In this document: positions 12,478 to 20,552 of the stretch, piece after piece | How positions within the stretch are numbered: the first letter of the stretch is position 1 | How the letters are laid out: the number at the start of each line of letters is the position of its first letter | Assembly (NCBI GenBank): GCA_964357255.1 | Contig: CAYHKQ010000015.1 | Coordinates: 1 to 34,818, forward strand | Source: JBBTIS01 sp038059855 | GTDB taxonomy: Bacteria; Elusimicrobiota; Elusimicrobia; JACQPE01 | Direction: 5' to 3' | Length of the DNA stretch: 34,818 nucleotides | Translations under genes and position numbers: made by a program | Notes under the pieces: generated by a model | Databases searched by the model: none | Told to the model about the DNA's origin: nothing | What the model saw: only the letters and a program-made list of their open reading frames with translations

Positions 12478-14298
12478 ATGGACGCGCAAGACCTGACGCT
12501 TTCGGGAATAGCGGCCAGCCCCGGGATCGCTATCGGCAAGGCGTATGTTTTTGAGGACGAGTCGTTCGTGGTGACGAAACGGCGCATAGATCCTGCGCGA
12601 GTGGCGCGGGAGATTAAGCGTTTCAAAAAGGCCATTGAAGCGACTCTGAATGACTTAAACGCCGTCGAAGCCACGGTCCTAAAGACGCTGGGGCGCCGCC
12701 ATGCCCGTCTTATTGAAACGCATCGTTTGATTCTCCAGGATCCCATTGTCACAAAGGACATCCCGCAATTAATCGAAAAAGAGCAGGTTAATGCCGAGTT
12801 TGCGCTTTCCGATATTTTGGCCAAGACGAATGTCGCTTTTGAAGCGATCGCGGATGAGTTTTTCAGGGAGCGGCGGCACGACCTTTTCGACGTCGGACGG
12901 CGTATTTTGCGCCATTTAACCAAGGCGCGCCGGCCCGAGGGACTTGCCTCCAAGGACTTAGCCTTCTCGATCGTCGTGGCTAAAAATTTATTGCCGACGG
13001 ACACGATTCATCTTAAAGACGCCAAGGTCCTGGCTTTTGTCACGGAGCAGGGAACCCGCTCGAGCCACGCGGTGATTTTGGCGCAATCACTGGAAATTCC
13101 GGCGGTTGTGGGAGCGGCCGATGTGTTAAAAAATATCGCCGGCGGGGACGAGTTGATCGTTGACGGCGATCAGGGCGTTGTTCATGTGCGGCCTTCGGTC
13201 GCGGTCATGAAGCAGTTTAAGGAAAAACAGTCGGCCATGCGCCGTCAGGCGCAGGAACTTTTGGAATTGACTCGCGGTCCGGCCGTGACGGCCGATGGTT
13301 TTGCCGTGCGCCTGTCGGCCAATGTTGACGCGCTCGACGAACTGCCCATGGTGCGCAAATTTGGCGCCCAGGGCATTGGACTGTTCCGGACGGAATTAAT
13401 TTGCATGGCTTCGTCTAAGCCGATTTTGCTCGATGAGCGCGCTCAGACGGAGATTTACCGGCGCGTCCTTGAGGACGGCGTTCCTGAAACCGTGATTATC
13501 CGCCTTTTGGATATCGGAGCCGATAAGCTTTTTGAATTGGGACCCCAGTCCGGATTGAGCCTGCCAAGCCTCAACCAGCTTGGCGGCGCCGCGGCTCCCG
13601 CTACGAACGCGAGTGAAATTTTGCCGATGGGCCTGCGAGGCATTCGCCTGGCTCTGCGTTATCCGCAGATTTTAAAAACTCAGATCCGGAGCATTCTGGT
13701 CGCGAGCCGCTCGGGTAATCCTTGGATTATGTTGCCCATGGTGAGCGCCATCGAGGAGGTGCGCGAAGTGCGCTGGCTTTTAGAGGAAATCCGGCAAGAA
13801 CTGCGCGCGGAAGGCGTCGCGTTTGAGGAGAAAATTCCCTTAGGAATCATGGTAGAGGTCCCCTCGGTCGCTATTAAGGTGGAGGCGTTTTTAGCCGAGG
13901 TGGATTTTATTTCAGTCGGAACCAACGACCTTATTCAATATACGCTGGCCTGTGACCGGGCCAGCGCCGACCTGGCTTATCTTTATCAAGAGTTTCACCC
14001 TTCGATTTTACAGCTTTTGGCTAATGTGACCGGCGCGTCCCATGCCATGGGGCGATGGGTGAGCATTTGCGGAGAGATGGCCGTCAACCCTTTGGCTTTG
14101 CCGGTGATTTTGGGCCTGGGTTTTGACGCTATTTCCGTTAATCCGCATCTGATTCCAAAAATTAAAAAACAGCTTCGTTATTTGAGCCTGGAGCGATCCA
14201 AAGAGATCGTTCAGAACGCGCTCAAAATGACGAGCTATGAGGACGTGGTTGAATTGCTCAAAAGAGAAATGCCGTTGCTTCAATCCGGCGCCGGCTAG
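12478..14298 (+). CDS. ptsI: PTS Enzyme I (phosphoenolpyruvate-protein phosphotransferase)
   Basis: The 606-residue protein begins with the HPr-binding/swivelling region (LSGIAASPGIAIGKAYV). The active histidine is His197 in TEQGTRSSHAVILAQS. The PEP-binding TIM barrel follows, with GIGLFRTELICM, LDIGADK, LPMGLRGIRLALR, IMVEVPSVAIKVEAF, FISVGTNDLIQYTLACDRAS and SICGEMAVNPLALPVILGLG with Cys531. There is no GAF domain, so it is PtsI rather than PtsP. Two oddities appear: an insertion of about 25 residues (355-381, rich in Ser, Leu, Ala) between LDIGADK and LPMGLRGIR, and CGEMAVN where CGEMAGD is usual. It feeds the HPr encoded just upstream. Confidence 0.95.
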   Translation: MDAQDLTLSGIAASPGIAIGKAYVFEDESFVVTKRRIDPARVAREIKRFKKAIEATLNDLNAVEATVLKTLGRRHARLIETHRLILQDPIVTKDIPQLIEKEQVNAEFALSDILAKTNVAFEAIADEFFRERRHDLFDVGRRILRHLTKARRPEGLASKDLAFSIVVAKNLLPTDTIHLKDAKVLAFVTEQGTRSSHAVILAQSLEIPAVVGAADVLKNIAGGDELIVDGDQGVVHVRPSVAVMKQFKEKQSAMRRQAQELLELTRGPAVTADGFAVRLSANVDALDELPMVRKFGAQGIGLFRTELICMASSKPILLDERAQTEIYRRVLEDGVPETVIIRLLDIGADKLFELGPQSGLSLPSLNQLGGAAAPATNASEILPMGLRGIRLALRYPQILKTQIRSILVASRSGNPWIMLPMVSAIEEVREVRWLLEEIRQELRAEGVAFEEKIPLGIMVEVPSVAIKVEAFLAEVDFISVGTNDLIQYTLACDRASADLAYLYQEFHPSILQLLANVTGASHAMGRWVSICGEMAVNPLALPVILGLGFDAISVNPHLIPKIKKQLRYLSLERSKEIVQNALKMTSYEDVVELLKREMPLLQSGAG

Positions 14299-14310
14299 CG
14301 AGGGCTTTTC

Positions 14311-16137
14311 ATGAGCACGCTACTTTCGCAGATTCGTAATTTTTCGATCGTGGCCCACGTGGATCACGGAAAGTCCACGCTGGCCGACCGCTTGCTGGAG
14401 TTCACAGGGGCTTTCAAGACCGTGGCTCGCGAGCAATTTTTAGACAGCATGGAGCTTGAGAGGGAGCGCGGCATTACGATTAAAGCCAAGGCCGTTCGGA
14501 TGGAATGGAAGGGATATGTTTTAAATCTTCTTGACACGCCCGGGCACGTGGATTTTACTTTCGAGGTTCATCGCGCCCTCTGGGCCTGCGAGGGCGTTCT
14601 TTTGGTGGTTGACGCGAGCCAAGGGGTCCAGGCTCAGACCGTGGCGAATTGCGAAATCGCCAAGAAATCCGGTCTCTCCATTATTCCCGTGGTCAACAAA
14701 ATTGATTTGACCAACGCTCAAGTGGACGACACTCAACTTCAAATTCAGGAAATTTTGGGAATTACCGATCCGGCCTTTCTTGTTTCCGCCAAGACCGGCG
14801 AAGGGGTCGAGGAACTGTTGGACGCGATTGTCAAGCGCATCGCCGCGCCGCCGCCCTCAAGCGCCGAGATTGATCGCAGTTCCGTGCTTTTGTTTGATTC
14901 TTACATGGACCCTTTCAAGGGCGTGGTTTTGGTCGTGCGCGTGTTTGATGGGACCTTGAAGCGTGGTCAAAGAATCCGTTTTATTCATGACTCATCGGGC
15001 CGGGCCTATACCATTGAGGAGGTGGGCTACCTTAGGCCCGCGCCCAAGCCCGATCAAGCGCTTTCGTGCGGCGAGGTGGGCTATATTCTTTGCGGCTTAA
15101 AAGATCCTTCGTATGTTCGCCATGGCGACACGGGCCTTGTCTTGCCGCCGGCCATATCAGGGCGCGACCAGTCTCCTGTCTCCCTGCGGCCGATTCGTCC
15201 GTTGCCCGAGCCGCTCAAGCCTTTCGTCTATGTCGGCCTTTACCCTATGCAACTTGGCGAAACCGAGGATTTAACGCGGGCGCTCGAGAGGCTTCATTTA
15301 ACGGATCCAAGTTTTGATTACAACGTCGAAGCCTCCGCCGCGCTTGGGCCGGGGTTTCGTTGTGGATTTTTGGGACTGCTTCATTTGGAGATTATTCAAC
15401 AGCGCCTAAAGAGAGAATTTTCCCAGGATGTAATCATCACCAATCCTAATGTGCGCTACCGGGTGACGACCCGGCGGGGAGCCGTCATCGAGGTGATAAG
15501 CCCGGCGGGTTTTCCGGTTCATGGCGAGATCGCCCGGGTCGAGGAGCCCTTTGTGCGGCTTAAAATTTTGACCCCCGTGGCCTTTTTAGGGCCGATTTCG
15601 GAACTTTTGAAATCCCGGCGCGGCATTCATTTGAGCGTGGATTACCTTACCTCCCAGAGCGTGCGGCTGACTTGGGAGTTGCCCCTTGCTGAAATGGTGG
15701 TGGATTTTTACGATTGCTTAAAATCTGTTTCGCGTGGCTATGCCTCCTTGGATTATGAACTCGTCGACTACCGGACCCGCGAACCCTTGGCCAAGGTGGA
15801 TGTTCTGCTTCAGGGCGACCCTTGCGACGCGTTGAGTTTTATTGTGCCGCGCGACCGGGCGTACCTCGAATCGCGCGCGATTTTGGAGCGTTTAAGAGAG
15901 CTGGTGCCACGACAACTCTTTGAGGTGAACCTCCAGGCCGCGATGGACGGCAAGATCGTCGCCAAGGAAAGAATCGCCCCGCTTCGCAAGGACGTTATTG
16001 CAAAATGTTACGGTGGAGATATCAGCAGGAAAATGAAACTTCTGTCCAAGCAAAAGGAAGGCAAAAAACGCATGCGCATGGTGGGCAAGGTGGAGATTCC
16101 GCCGGAAGCCTTTTTGACGGTATTAAGGAAAACATGA
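14311..16137 (+). CDS. lepA: LepA (elongation factor 4), ribosome-associated GTPase
   Basis: The 608-residue translational GTPase has G1 AHVDHGKST (15-23), GITIKAKAV in switch I, G3 DTPGHVDF, G4 NKIDL, then domain II, and the LepA-specific C-terminus (KCYGGDISRKMKLLSKQKEGKKRM, GKVEIPPEAF). It acts on the ribosome during initiation or stalled elongation. Length is normal. One unusual stretch (about residues 282-305, LPPAISGRDQSPVSLRPIR) lengthens domain II. It is 12 bases after ptsI and overlaps lepB by ATGA; lepA-lepB pairing is widespread. Confidence 0.96.
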   Translation: MSTLLSQIRNFSIVAHVDHGKSTLADRLLEFTGAFKTVAREQFLDSMELERERGITIKAKAVRMEWKGYVLNLLDTPGHVDFTFEVHRALWACEGVLLVVDASQGVQAQTVANCEIAKKSGLSIIPVVNKIDLTNAQVDDTQLQIQEILGITDPAFLVSAKTGEGVEELLDAIVKRIAAPPPSSAEIDRSSVLLFDSYMDPFKGVVLVVRVFDGTLKRGQRIRFIHDSSGRAYTIEEVGYLRPAPKPDQALSCGEVGYILCGLKDPSYVRHGDTGLVLPPAISGRDQSPVSLRPIRPLPEPLKPFVYVGLYPMQLGETEDLTRALERLHLTDPSFDYNVEASAALGPGFRCGFLGLLHLEIIQQRLKREFSQDVIITNPNVRYRVTTRRGAVIEVISPAGFPVHGEIARVEEPFVRLKILTPVAFLGPISELLKSRRGIHLSVDYLTSQSVRLTWELPLAEMVVDFYDCLKSVSRGYASLDYELVDYRTREPLAKVDVLLQGDPCDALSFIVPRDRAYLESRAILERLRELVPRQLFEVNLQAAMDGKIVAKERIAPLRKDVIAKCYGGDISRKMKLLSKQKEGKKRMRMVGKVEIPPEAFLTVLRKT

Positions 16138-17105
16138 CGGAAGGGCGGCTTTTCGGCATCGGGCTTGGAATTTGGCTGTACAAGTGGCTTCTGGAGTGGT
16201 ATTGGCGCCGTTCGGATCGGGAAGAAACCCAGCCTTCGCGTTCCGAAACCGCCATGCTTCATGGTCTTTTTTACGGTTTGGTCGGCGTTCTTTTGGCCGT
16301 CACATTTTACGCTTATCTGGGCCATGTCAAAGGCTTCGTTAACGTCGGTTTACTCGGCGCCATCGCCGGCTTTGTATTTGGATTTTTAATGGGCTTGATT
16401 AAGGCCGGTAGTTTTGAGGCCACGCGCGATCTCTTGGCCGTAGACCTTGAATGGGCCCAGACGGCGTCTTCGGCCGTGATTTTAGCCTCGGTGATTATGT
16501 ATGTCCTGGTTCAGGCTTTTAAGATTCCCTCCGGTTCCATGCAACCGACGCTTTACGAGGGGGACCATCTCTTCGTCAATAAATTTTTTTATGGCGTCCG
16601 CATTCCTTTCACGGACAAGCGTCTCTTGTCCATTCGGGACGTCAAGCCTAAAGACGTGGTGGTGTTCCGTTTCCCCGATGAAAACAAGGACGGCCAGCAT
16701 TACGGCAAGGATTTTATCAAGCGGGCCATTGCCGTGGGGGGCCAGACCGTGATGATCCGTAATAAGGAAGTTTTCGTGGATAATCAGAGCGCCGGTCCCG
16801 AGCCTTACACGCAATTTTTGGACAAGACTATTTTTCCGAGGTTCGAGCAGGGTTTGCCGGCTTTGACCCCTCAAGAGTATCAGAAGGCATGGGAGGGCGC
16901 TCGGCTCTACACCATTTTAAGAGGCGAGGAGATCCGCGACAATTTCGGACCCGTGCGCGTGCCCGAAGGGGCGTTTTTTGTGATGGGTGACAACCGCGAC
17001 GCGTCTTACGATTCTCGTTTTTGGGGCCCTCTTCCGAAAAAATATCTCAAAGGAAACGCCTGGTTTATTTACTGGCCGCCAAAGAGAATTAAGGCTATAA
17101 GATAG
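16134..17105 (+). CDS. lepB: Signal peptidase I with extended membrane N-terminus
   Basis: The 323-residue S26 peptidase has the catalytic serine in IPSGSMQPTL (Ser135) and lysine in FIKRAIAVGG (Lys196), plus FVMGDNRDASYDSRFWGP and the final FIYWPPKR. It removes signal peptides from exported proteins at the outer face of the inner membrane. The start is ATG 16134, overlapping the lepA stop as ATGA. The first 130 residues carry several hydrophobic segments (about 7-22, 43-62, 70-92, 110-128), more than the one or two usual for this family. Its substrates should include the many exported proteins encoded around it. Confidence 0.93.
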   Translation: MTEGRLFGIGLGIWLYKWLLEWYWRRSDREETQPSRSETAMLHGLFYGLVGVLLAVTFYAYLGHVKGFVNVGLLGAIAGFVFGFLMGLIKAGSFEATRDLLAVDLEWAQTASSAVILASVIMYVLVQAFKIPSGSMQPTLYEGDHLFVNKFFYGVRIPFTDKRLLSIRDVKPKDVVVFRFPDENKDGQHYGKDFIKRAIAVGGQTVMIRNKEVFVDNQSAGPEPYTQFLDKTIFPRFEQGLPALTPQEYQKAWEGARLYTILRGEEIRDNFGPVRVPEGAFFVMGDNRDASYDSRFWGPLPKKYLKGNAWFIYWPPKRIKAIR

Positions 17106-17113
17106 AGAAGGTG

Positions 17114-18253
17114 ATGGGTGATCCGGTTTCCACGGCTCTCTACGTGCATATTCCTTTTTGTGAGCGCCGATGCGGCTATTGTTCCTTTGCCGTCTCGACT
17201 AGCCCCAATCGCGCCCTGTGGGAGCGTTATGTGAGGGCCGTGATTTTGGAACTGGACCGTTGGCAGGGACAGTTTTCGGTCGGATCCATTTTTTTTGGGG
17301 GGGGAACGCCGAGCCTTTTGAGCGCAGAGCTCCTGGGGACGTTGGTTCGCGCTATTGAGGAGCGCTTTGACGTGGATGACGGCATCGAGCGTTGCATCGA
17401 GGCGCATCCGTCAACGCTTCTCGACGCCGACGCGAAGGACAAGCTGGCCGGTTTTATCCGCCTTGGTTTTAACAGGCTGAGCCTGGGGATCGAAAGTTTT
17501 TGTCCCTCAACTCTTGAGAATCTCAGGCGGCGTTACAAGCCCCAAGACGTGGCCGCGCTGACCGAGTTGGCCCGGGAGGCGGGTTTTGCCAATATGAATT
17601 TTGACTTGATTTTCGGCTGGCCCTGGGAATCGGAGCGAGATTTTGAGGAGTCCCTGGAAACGACGACGACCCTCGCGCCGGAGCACATCAGCATTTATCC
17701 TCTAGCCATAGAGGAATTGACGCCTTTTGAAAAATTGGGCGTTCGCGTGGACCCCGATCAACAAGCACGGCTTTATTTGTCGGCTCACGACTATCTCGAG
17801 AGGATGGGTTGGGAGCATTACGAGATCGCCAATTTTTGCCGCCCAGGCAATCGTTCAAAACATAATATGAGGTATTGGCGTTATGACGATTATTTGGGCG
17901 TGGGCCTAGGGGCGGCAAGCAAAATCGGAAATCTTGCCTTTACTAACGGACGCGGCATGAGTCCTTATCTTGCCGCGGCCCAATCGCGCTTGAATCCGGC
18001 CGTTGAAACTATTGATCTGAACGCCGCTGAGATTTGGCGGCGCCGGACGATTCTGGGCCTTCGTCTTAAAGAAGGCGTCTGTGTCGCGGCGCTCGGCGGC
18101 CTGCGATCTCATCCCACGGTGGAACATTTTTGGAATTCCGGCCGGTTGGTGGAGCAAGATGGCCGGGCTTGCCTGACGCCTGAAGGATGGCTGGTTTCCA
18201 ATCAGCTTTTCGGCGCTATTGATGCGGACGAGAAAATAGAGTCGTTATGTTAG
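17114..18253 (+). CDS. hemW: HemW-like radical SAM protein
   Basis: The protein starts MGDPVSTALYVHIPFCERRC and carries the CxxxCxxC cluster site CERRCGYC, then FFGGGTPSLLS, a SLGIESF motif, NFDLIFGWPWE and the HemN-type tail with NFCRPGNRSKHNMRYWRYDDYLGVGLGAAS. This fits HemW, a haem-binding chaperone with a 4Fe-4S cluster, often misnamed coproporphyrinogen III oxidase. A haem trafficking role suits a genome that makes many c-type cytochromes. A GTG (17111) directly precedes the chosen ATG. It overlaps the next gene by 7 bases. Confidence 0.88.
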   Translation: MGDPVSTALYVHIPFCERRCGYCSFAVSTSPNRALWERYVRAVILELDRWQGQFSVGSIFFGGGTPSLLSAELLGTLVRAIEERFDVDDGIERCIEAHPSTLLDADAKDKLAGFIRLGFNRLSLGIESFCPSTLENLRRRYKPQDVAALTELAREAGFANMNFDLIFGWPWESERDFEESLETTTTLAPEHISIYPLAIEELTPFEKLGVRVDPDQQARLYLSAHDYLERMGWEHYEIANFCRPGNRSKHNMRYWRYDDYLGVGLGAASKIGNLAFTNGRGMSPYLAAAQSRLNPAVETIDLNAAEIWRRRTILGLRLKEGVCVAALGGLRSHPTVEHFWNSGRLVEQDGRACLTPEGWLVSNQLFGAIDADEKIESLC

Positions 18254-18783
18254 ATCCTGTAATTTTACTTTGCCTTTTGCTTTGTCTGTGCGGTTTGGCG
18301 ATTGCCTTTAGAGCTTTTCAGGTTTTGATTGGGAGTCGGGGTCCTTCCATTGTTTCGTTGCAAGCAAATCCGCCTGAGACGCCGATCCCAAATTCCTCAG
18401 ACGACCCCCTCACCCCGCCCTTTCGGAACAGCGCCTCAGATGCCGCGAGCTCTGCGAACGGCCCCTCGAGGGTAGAGGGTTCGGGAAAGGGTGAACAAGA
18501 AAATTCCATTGTGACCCCGGGTCATGCCCTTGAAACAGAAGTGAGCCGCATCGTGGAAACCTTGCGCACGATCGAGTTAAGCCATGTGGACGGCCTGCGT
18601 CTTTTAGACCGGCGTTTTGACGCGCTAGAAGTGGTTATGGCCGGGATGAGGGCGGATTTGACCCAACGGATTGCGGCGCTGGAGAGCCGCGCGGCCTGCG
18701 TCGGGCCTCCCGCATCCGCGCCTTTAGAGCCCCCGCCGGCCTTCCAATTGCCCGAGAAACCTTCGTCCCATCCGTTCGCGTGA
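18247..18783 (+). CDS. Hypothetical membrane-anchored protein with Pro/Ser-rich linker
   Basis: This 178-residue protein is not recognised. One N-terminal hydrophobic helix (about 4-21, VILLCLLLCLCGLAIAF) is followed by a Pro/Ser/Asn-rich linker (about 38-90). A helical, possibly coiled segment comes next (about 97-145, ETEVSRIVETLRTIELS to LTQRIAALESR), then a Pro-rich tail. It probably anchors a small helical domain to the inner membrane. The linker DNA contains partly inverted copies (near 18417-18429 and 18479-18491), as if a repeat had been inserted. It overlaps hemW at its start and the FAD oxidase at its stop, so it is probably translated. Function unknown. Confidence 0.6.
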   Translation: MLDPVILLCLLLCLCGLAIAFRAFQVLIGSRGPSIVSLQANPPETPIPNSSDDPLTPPFRNSASDAASSANGPSRVEGSGKGEQENSIVTPGHALETEVSRIVETLRTIELSHVDGLRLLDRRFDALEVVMAGMRADLTQRIAALESRAACVGPPASAPLEPPPAFQLPEKPSSHPFA

Positions 18784-19919
18784 TGACGGCCGACGTAATT
18801 ATTATTGGCGGCGGCGTTATAGGGGCCGCTATTTCCTATTACCTTTCTCTTGAGAAAGTTCGCGTTTTGGTGTTAGAAAAAGGAGCCGTGGGACAAAAAG
18901 CGTCGCAGGGAGCCGTGGGATTTTTAACCATAGACAGTATTCCTTTCGCCCATGACGGCTTGCTCCGCGCCGCGTTGGCCGGCCGCCGGAGTTATCCGGC
19001 GCTGGCGGCCGAGCTAGAGGGGAGAACGGGCCAGGGCATGAACCTTGAGCATTGCGGAAGCTTGAGGGTGGCAAGAACCGAAGCCGAATTGTCGTGTCTG
19101 GAGCGGGAGGTCCGGTGGCATAAGGATCATGTGAGTTCCGATATTGAGACGCTTTCGGTCGCCGAGCTACGGCGGCGTTGGCCGGACGTTGAAGGCGTAA
19201 TTGCGGGGGGCTATTTTTATTCTCACGATTTGCAGATTACAAGTTCCGGCGTCGTGGAAGCGTTACGTTCGGCCGCGACGGGCCTTGGCGCCGTATTCGT
19301 GGAAAATGCCGAGATGCTTTCCTGGCAGGCGCGCGGGACTTCAATCGGCGCCGTTATCGCCGGCGGCCGTCCTTATGAGGCCGCGACTTTCGTTCTGGCC
19401 GCGGGAGCGTGGACCGCGGGCCTGGCAAGCCAAATTGGTCTAGAGGCGCCGGTTTATCCTGTGCGCGGCCAGCTCTTGATATTCGAAACGAAGGAGAGAT
19501 TTTTGTCCTGCCCGATGATTGTGGGCGGGGCCGACGAGTCTTACTACCTGGGTCCCAAGGCGGACGGCTTGTACGCAGGCACCACCTTGGAGGAGGTTGG
19601 TTTTGACGAGTCCTGCACCGAAGAGGCTTTAGAAAGAATAGGCGAAGAAACCGCGCAAATCGCGCCTCGCGTGCGAGAGCTTCCTATTAAGGGCTCTTGG
19701 GCCGGCCTGCGTCCGGCCACGCGGGATAATTTGCCTATCATCGGGAAAGCCCCGGGCTGGGATAATTTATTTTTAGCCGCAGGTCATTTTCGCAAGGGTG
19801 TGCTGTTGGCGCCTTGGACGGGGCAGACGCTCGCCCGGTTGATTATGGGCCGGCCGTCGGATATTCCCATCGGCGATTTTTCACCGTCGCGATTTGTCGC
19901 GCAGATTCGAAAATTATAA
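18783..19919 (+). CDS. FAD-dependent amino acid oxidase, ThiO-like
   Basis: The 378-residue flavoprotein of the DAO family has the dinucleotide site VIIIGGGVIGAAISYYL, FAD-contacting GQKASQGAVGFL, VLAAGAWTAGLASQ, PVRGQLLIFE, and the C-terminal GLRPATRDNLPIIGKAPG and GHFRKGVLLAPWTGQ. The last motif is close to the GHFRNGILLAP of glycine oxidase ThiO, which makes the iminoglycine used for the thiamine thiazole ring. No other thiamine gene is nearby, so another D- or secondary amine substrate is possible. ATG 18783 (TGATG overlap with the preceding stop) is preferred over GTG 18780. It is the last gene of the plus-strand run and converges on the cytochrome operon. Confidence 0.82.
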   Translation: MTADVIIIGGGVIGAAISYYLSLEKVRVLVLEKGAVGQKASQGAVGFLTIDSIPFAHDGLLRAALAGRRSYPALAAELEGRTGQGMNLEHCGSLRVARTEAELSCLEREVRWHKDHVSSDIETLSVAELRRRWPDVEGVIAGGYFYSHDLQITSSGVVEALRSAATGLGAVFVENAEMLSWQARGTSIGAVIAGGRPYEAATFVLAAGAWTAGLASQIGLEAPVYPVRGQLLIFETKERFLSCPMIVGGADESYYLGPKADGLYAGTTLEEVGFDESCTEEALERIGEETAQIAPRVRELPIKGSWAGLRPATRDNLPIIGKAPGWDNLFLAAGHFRKGVLLAPWTGQTLARLIMGRPSDIPIGDFSPSRFVAQIRKL

Positions 19920-19929
19920 AAAGAGTTAT

Positions 19930-19968
19930 AGGGGGAACATTATGAAAACAAGATTAGCCGTTCTCCCC
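19930..19968. terminator. Possible hairpin between convergent genes
   Basis: AGGGGGAAC near 19930 can pair with GTTCTCCCC near 19960, with one bulge and a loop of about 20 bases, followed by GTTTTATT. It lies between the stops of the plus-strand oxidase (19919) and the minus-strand triheme cytochrome (19975), where a terminator would be useful. The stem is short, so the call is weak. Confidence 0.3.
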
Positions 19969-19974
19969 GTTTTA

Positions 19975-20469
19975 TTAGAGCCGGTGGCAGGTCATGCAGA
20001 GCGCCGTGAGGGCTCCGGGGCGTTTTGCCTGGAGAGCGGTTGAATTTTTATGACAAGAAAGACAGGTGACCCTGTTGCCTTCAAGTCTGATGTCCGGGGT
20101 CGAGGCGGGATTGTTGTATTGGCCGGGCCGGCTTTTCATCGCGCTATAATAGTCCATGCCGACGGGGTGGCTGTTGTCTGAATTGATTTTTTTTGCGCCG
20201 GATGAATGGACGCCGTCGGCTAATGGCCCGGGGATTGCGTCGTTTAGCGCCGCCGCCCCATCGTGACAGCTTAAGCAATTTTCCAGAGCAAGCCGTTCCG
20301 TATTTTCTTTTTTTTGGGAGTCGTCCGATCGGCACAGAGGCGAGATTGGAATTAATTTGTCATCGGACAGAAACTCTTCCCTTGCATTGATTGGAAGAAA
20401 GTGAAGCGTTAAAAGCGCCAGTAACGCGGGCAGGGCAATCGTGATGAGTCTTTGATTTTTTGTTTCCAC
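19975..20469 (-). CDS. Triheme c-type cytochrome
   Basis: The 164-residue exported protein has a signal peptide (hydrophobic run at 9-27) and three CxxCH haem sites: CLSCH (65-69), CLSCH (136-140) and CMTCH (158-162). The order CLSCHDG, SHPVGMDYYSA, TCLSCHK, LCMTCH matches haems 2-4 of the two tetraheme cytochromes at 24185 and 24850, so it looks like a relative that lacks the first haem site. It is the last gene of the cytochrome series, 83 bases after the beta-barrel gene. The start is a GTG. It is presumably periplasmic or surface-exposed, carrying electrons; its direct partner is not known. Confidence 0.85.
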   Translation of the reverse strand: METKNQRLITIALPALLALLTLHFLPINAREEFLSDDKLIPISPLCRSDDSQKKENTERLALENCLSCHDGAAALNDAIPGPLADGVHSSGAKKINSDNSHPVGMDYYSAMKSRPGQYNNPASTPDIRLEGNRVTCLSCHKNSTALQAKRPGALTALCMTCHRL

Positions 20470-20552
20470 GGCGCAACGCCTCAGTTGGAGTGTGCGCCCA
20501 GCGCCGTCTTATGTCAAGGGGGGTCGCGGATTTTTTACTGTGGGGGATTTTA

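Noticed and set aside
12471..13004. 177-codon minus-strand open frame
   Set aside because: Antisense to ptsI; composition (Ser/Arg-rich) is typical of shadow frames.
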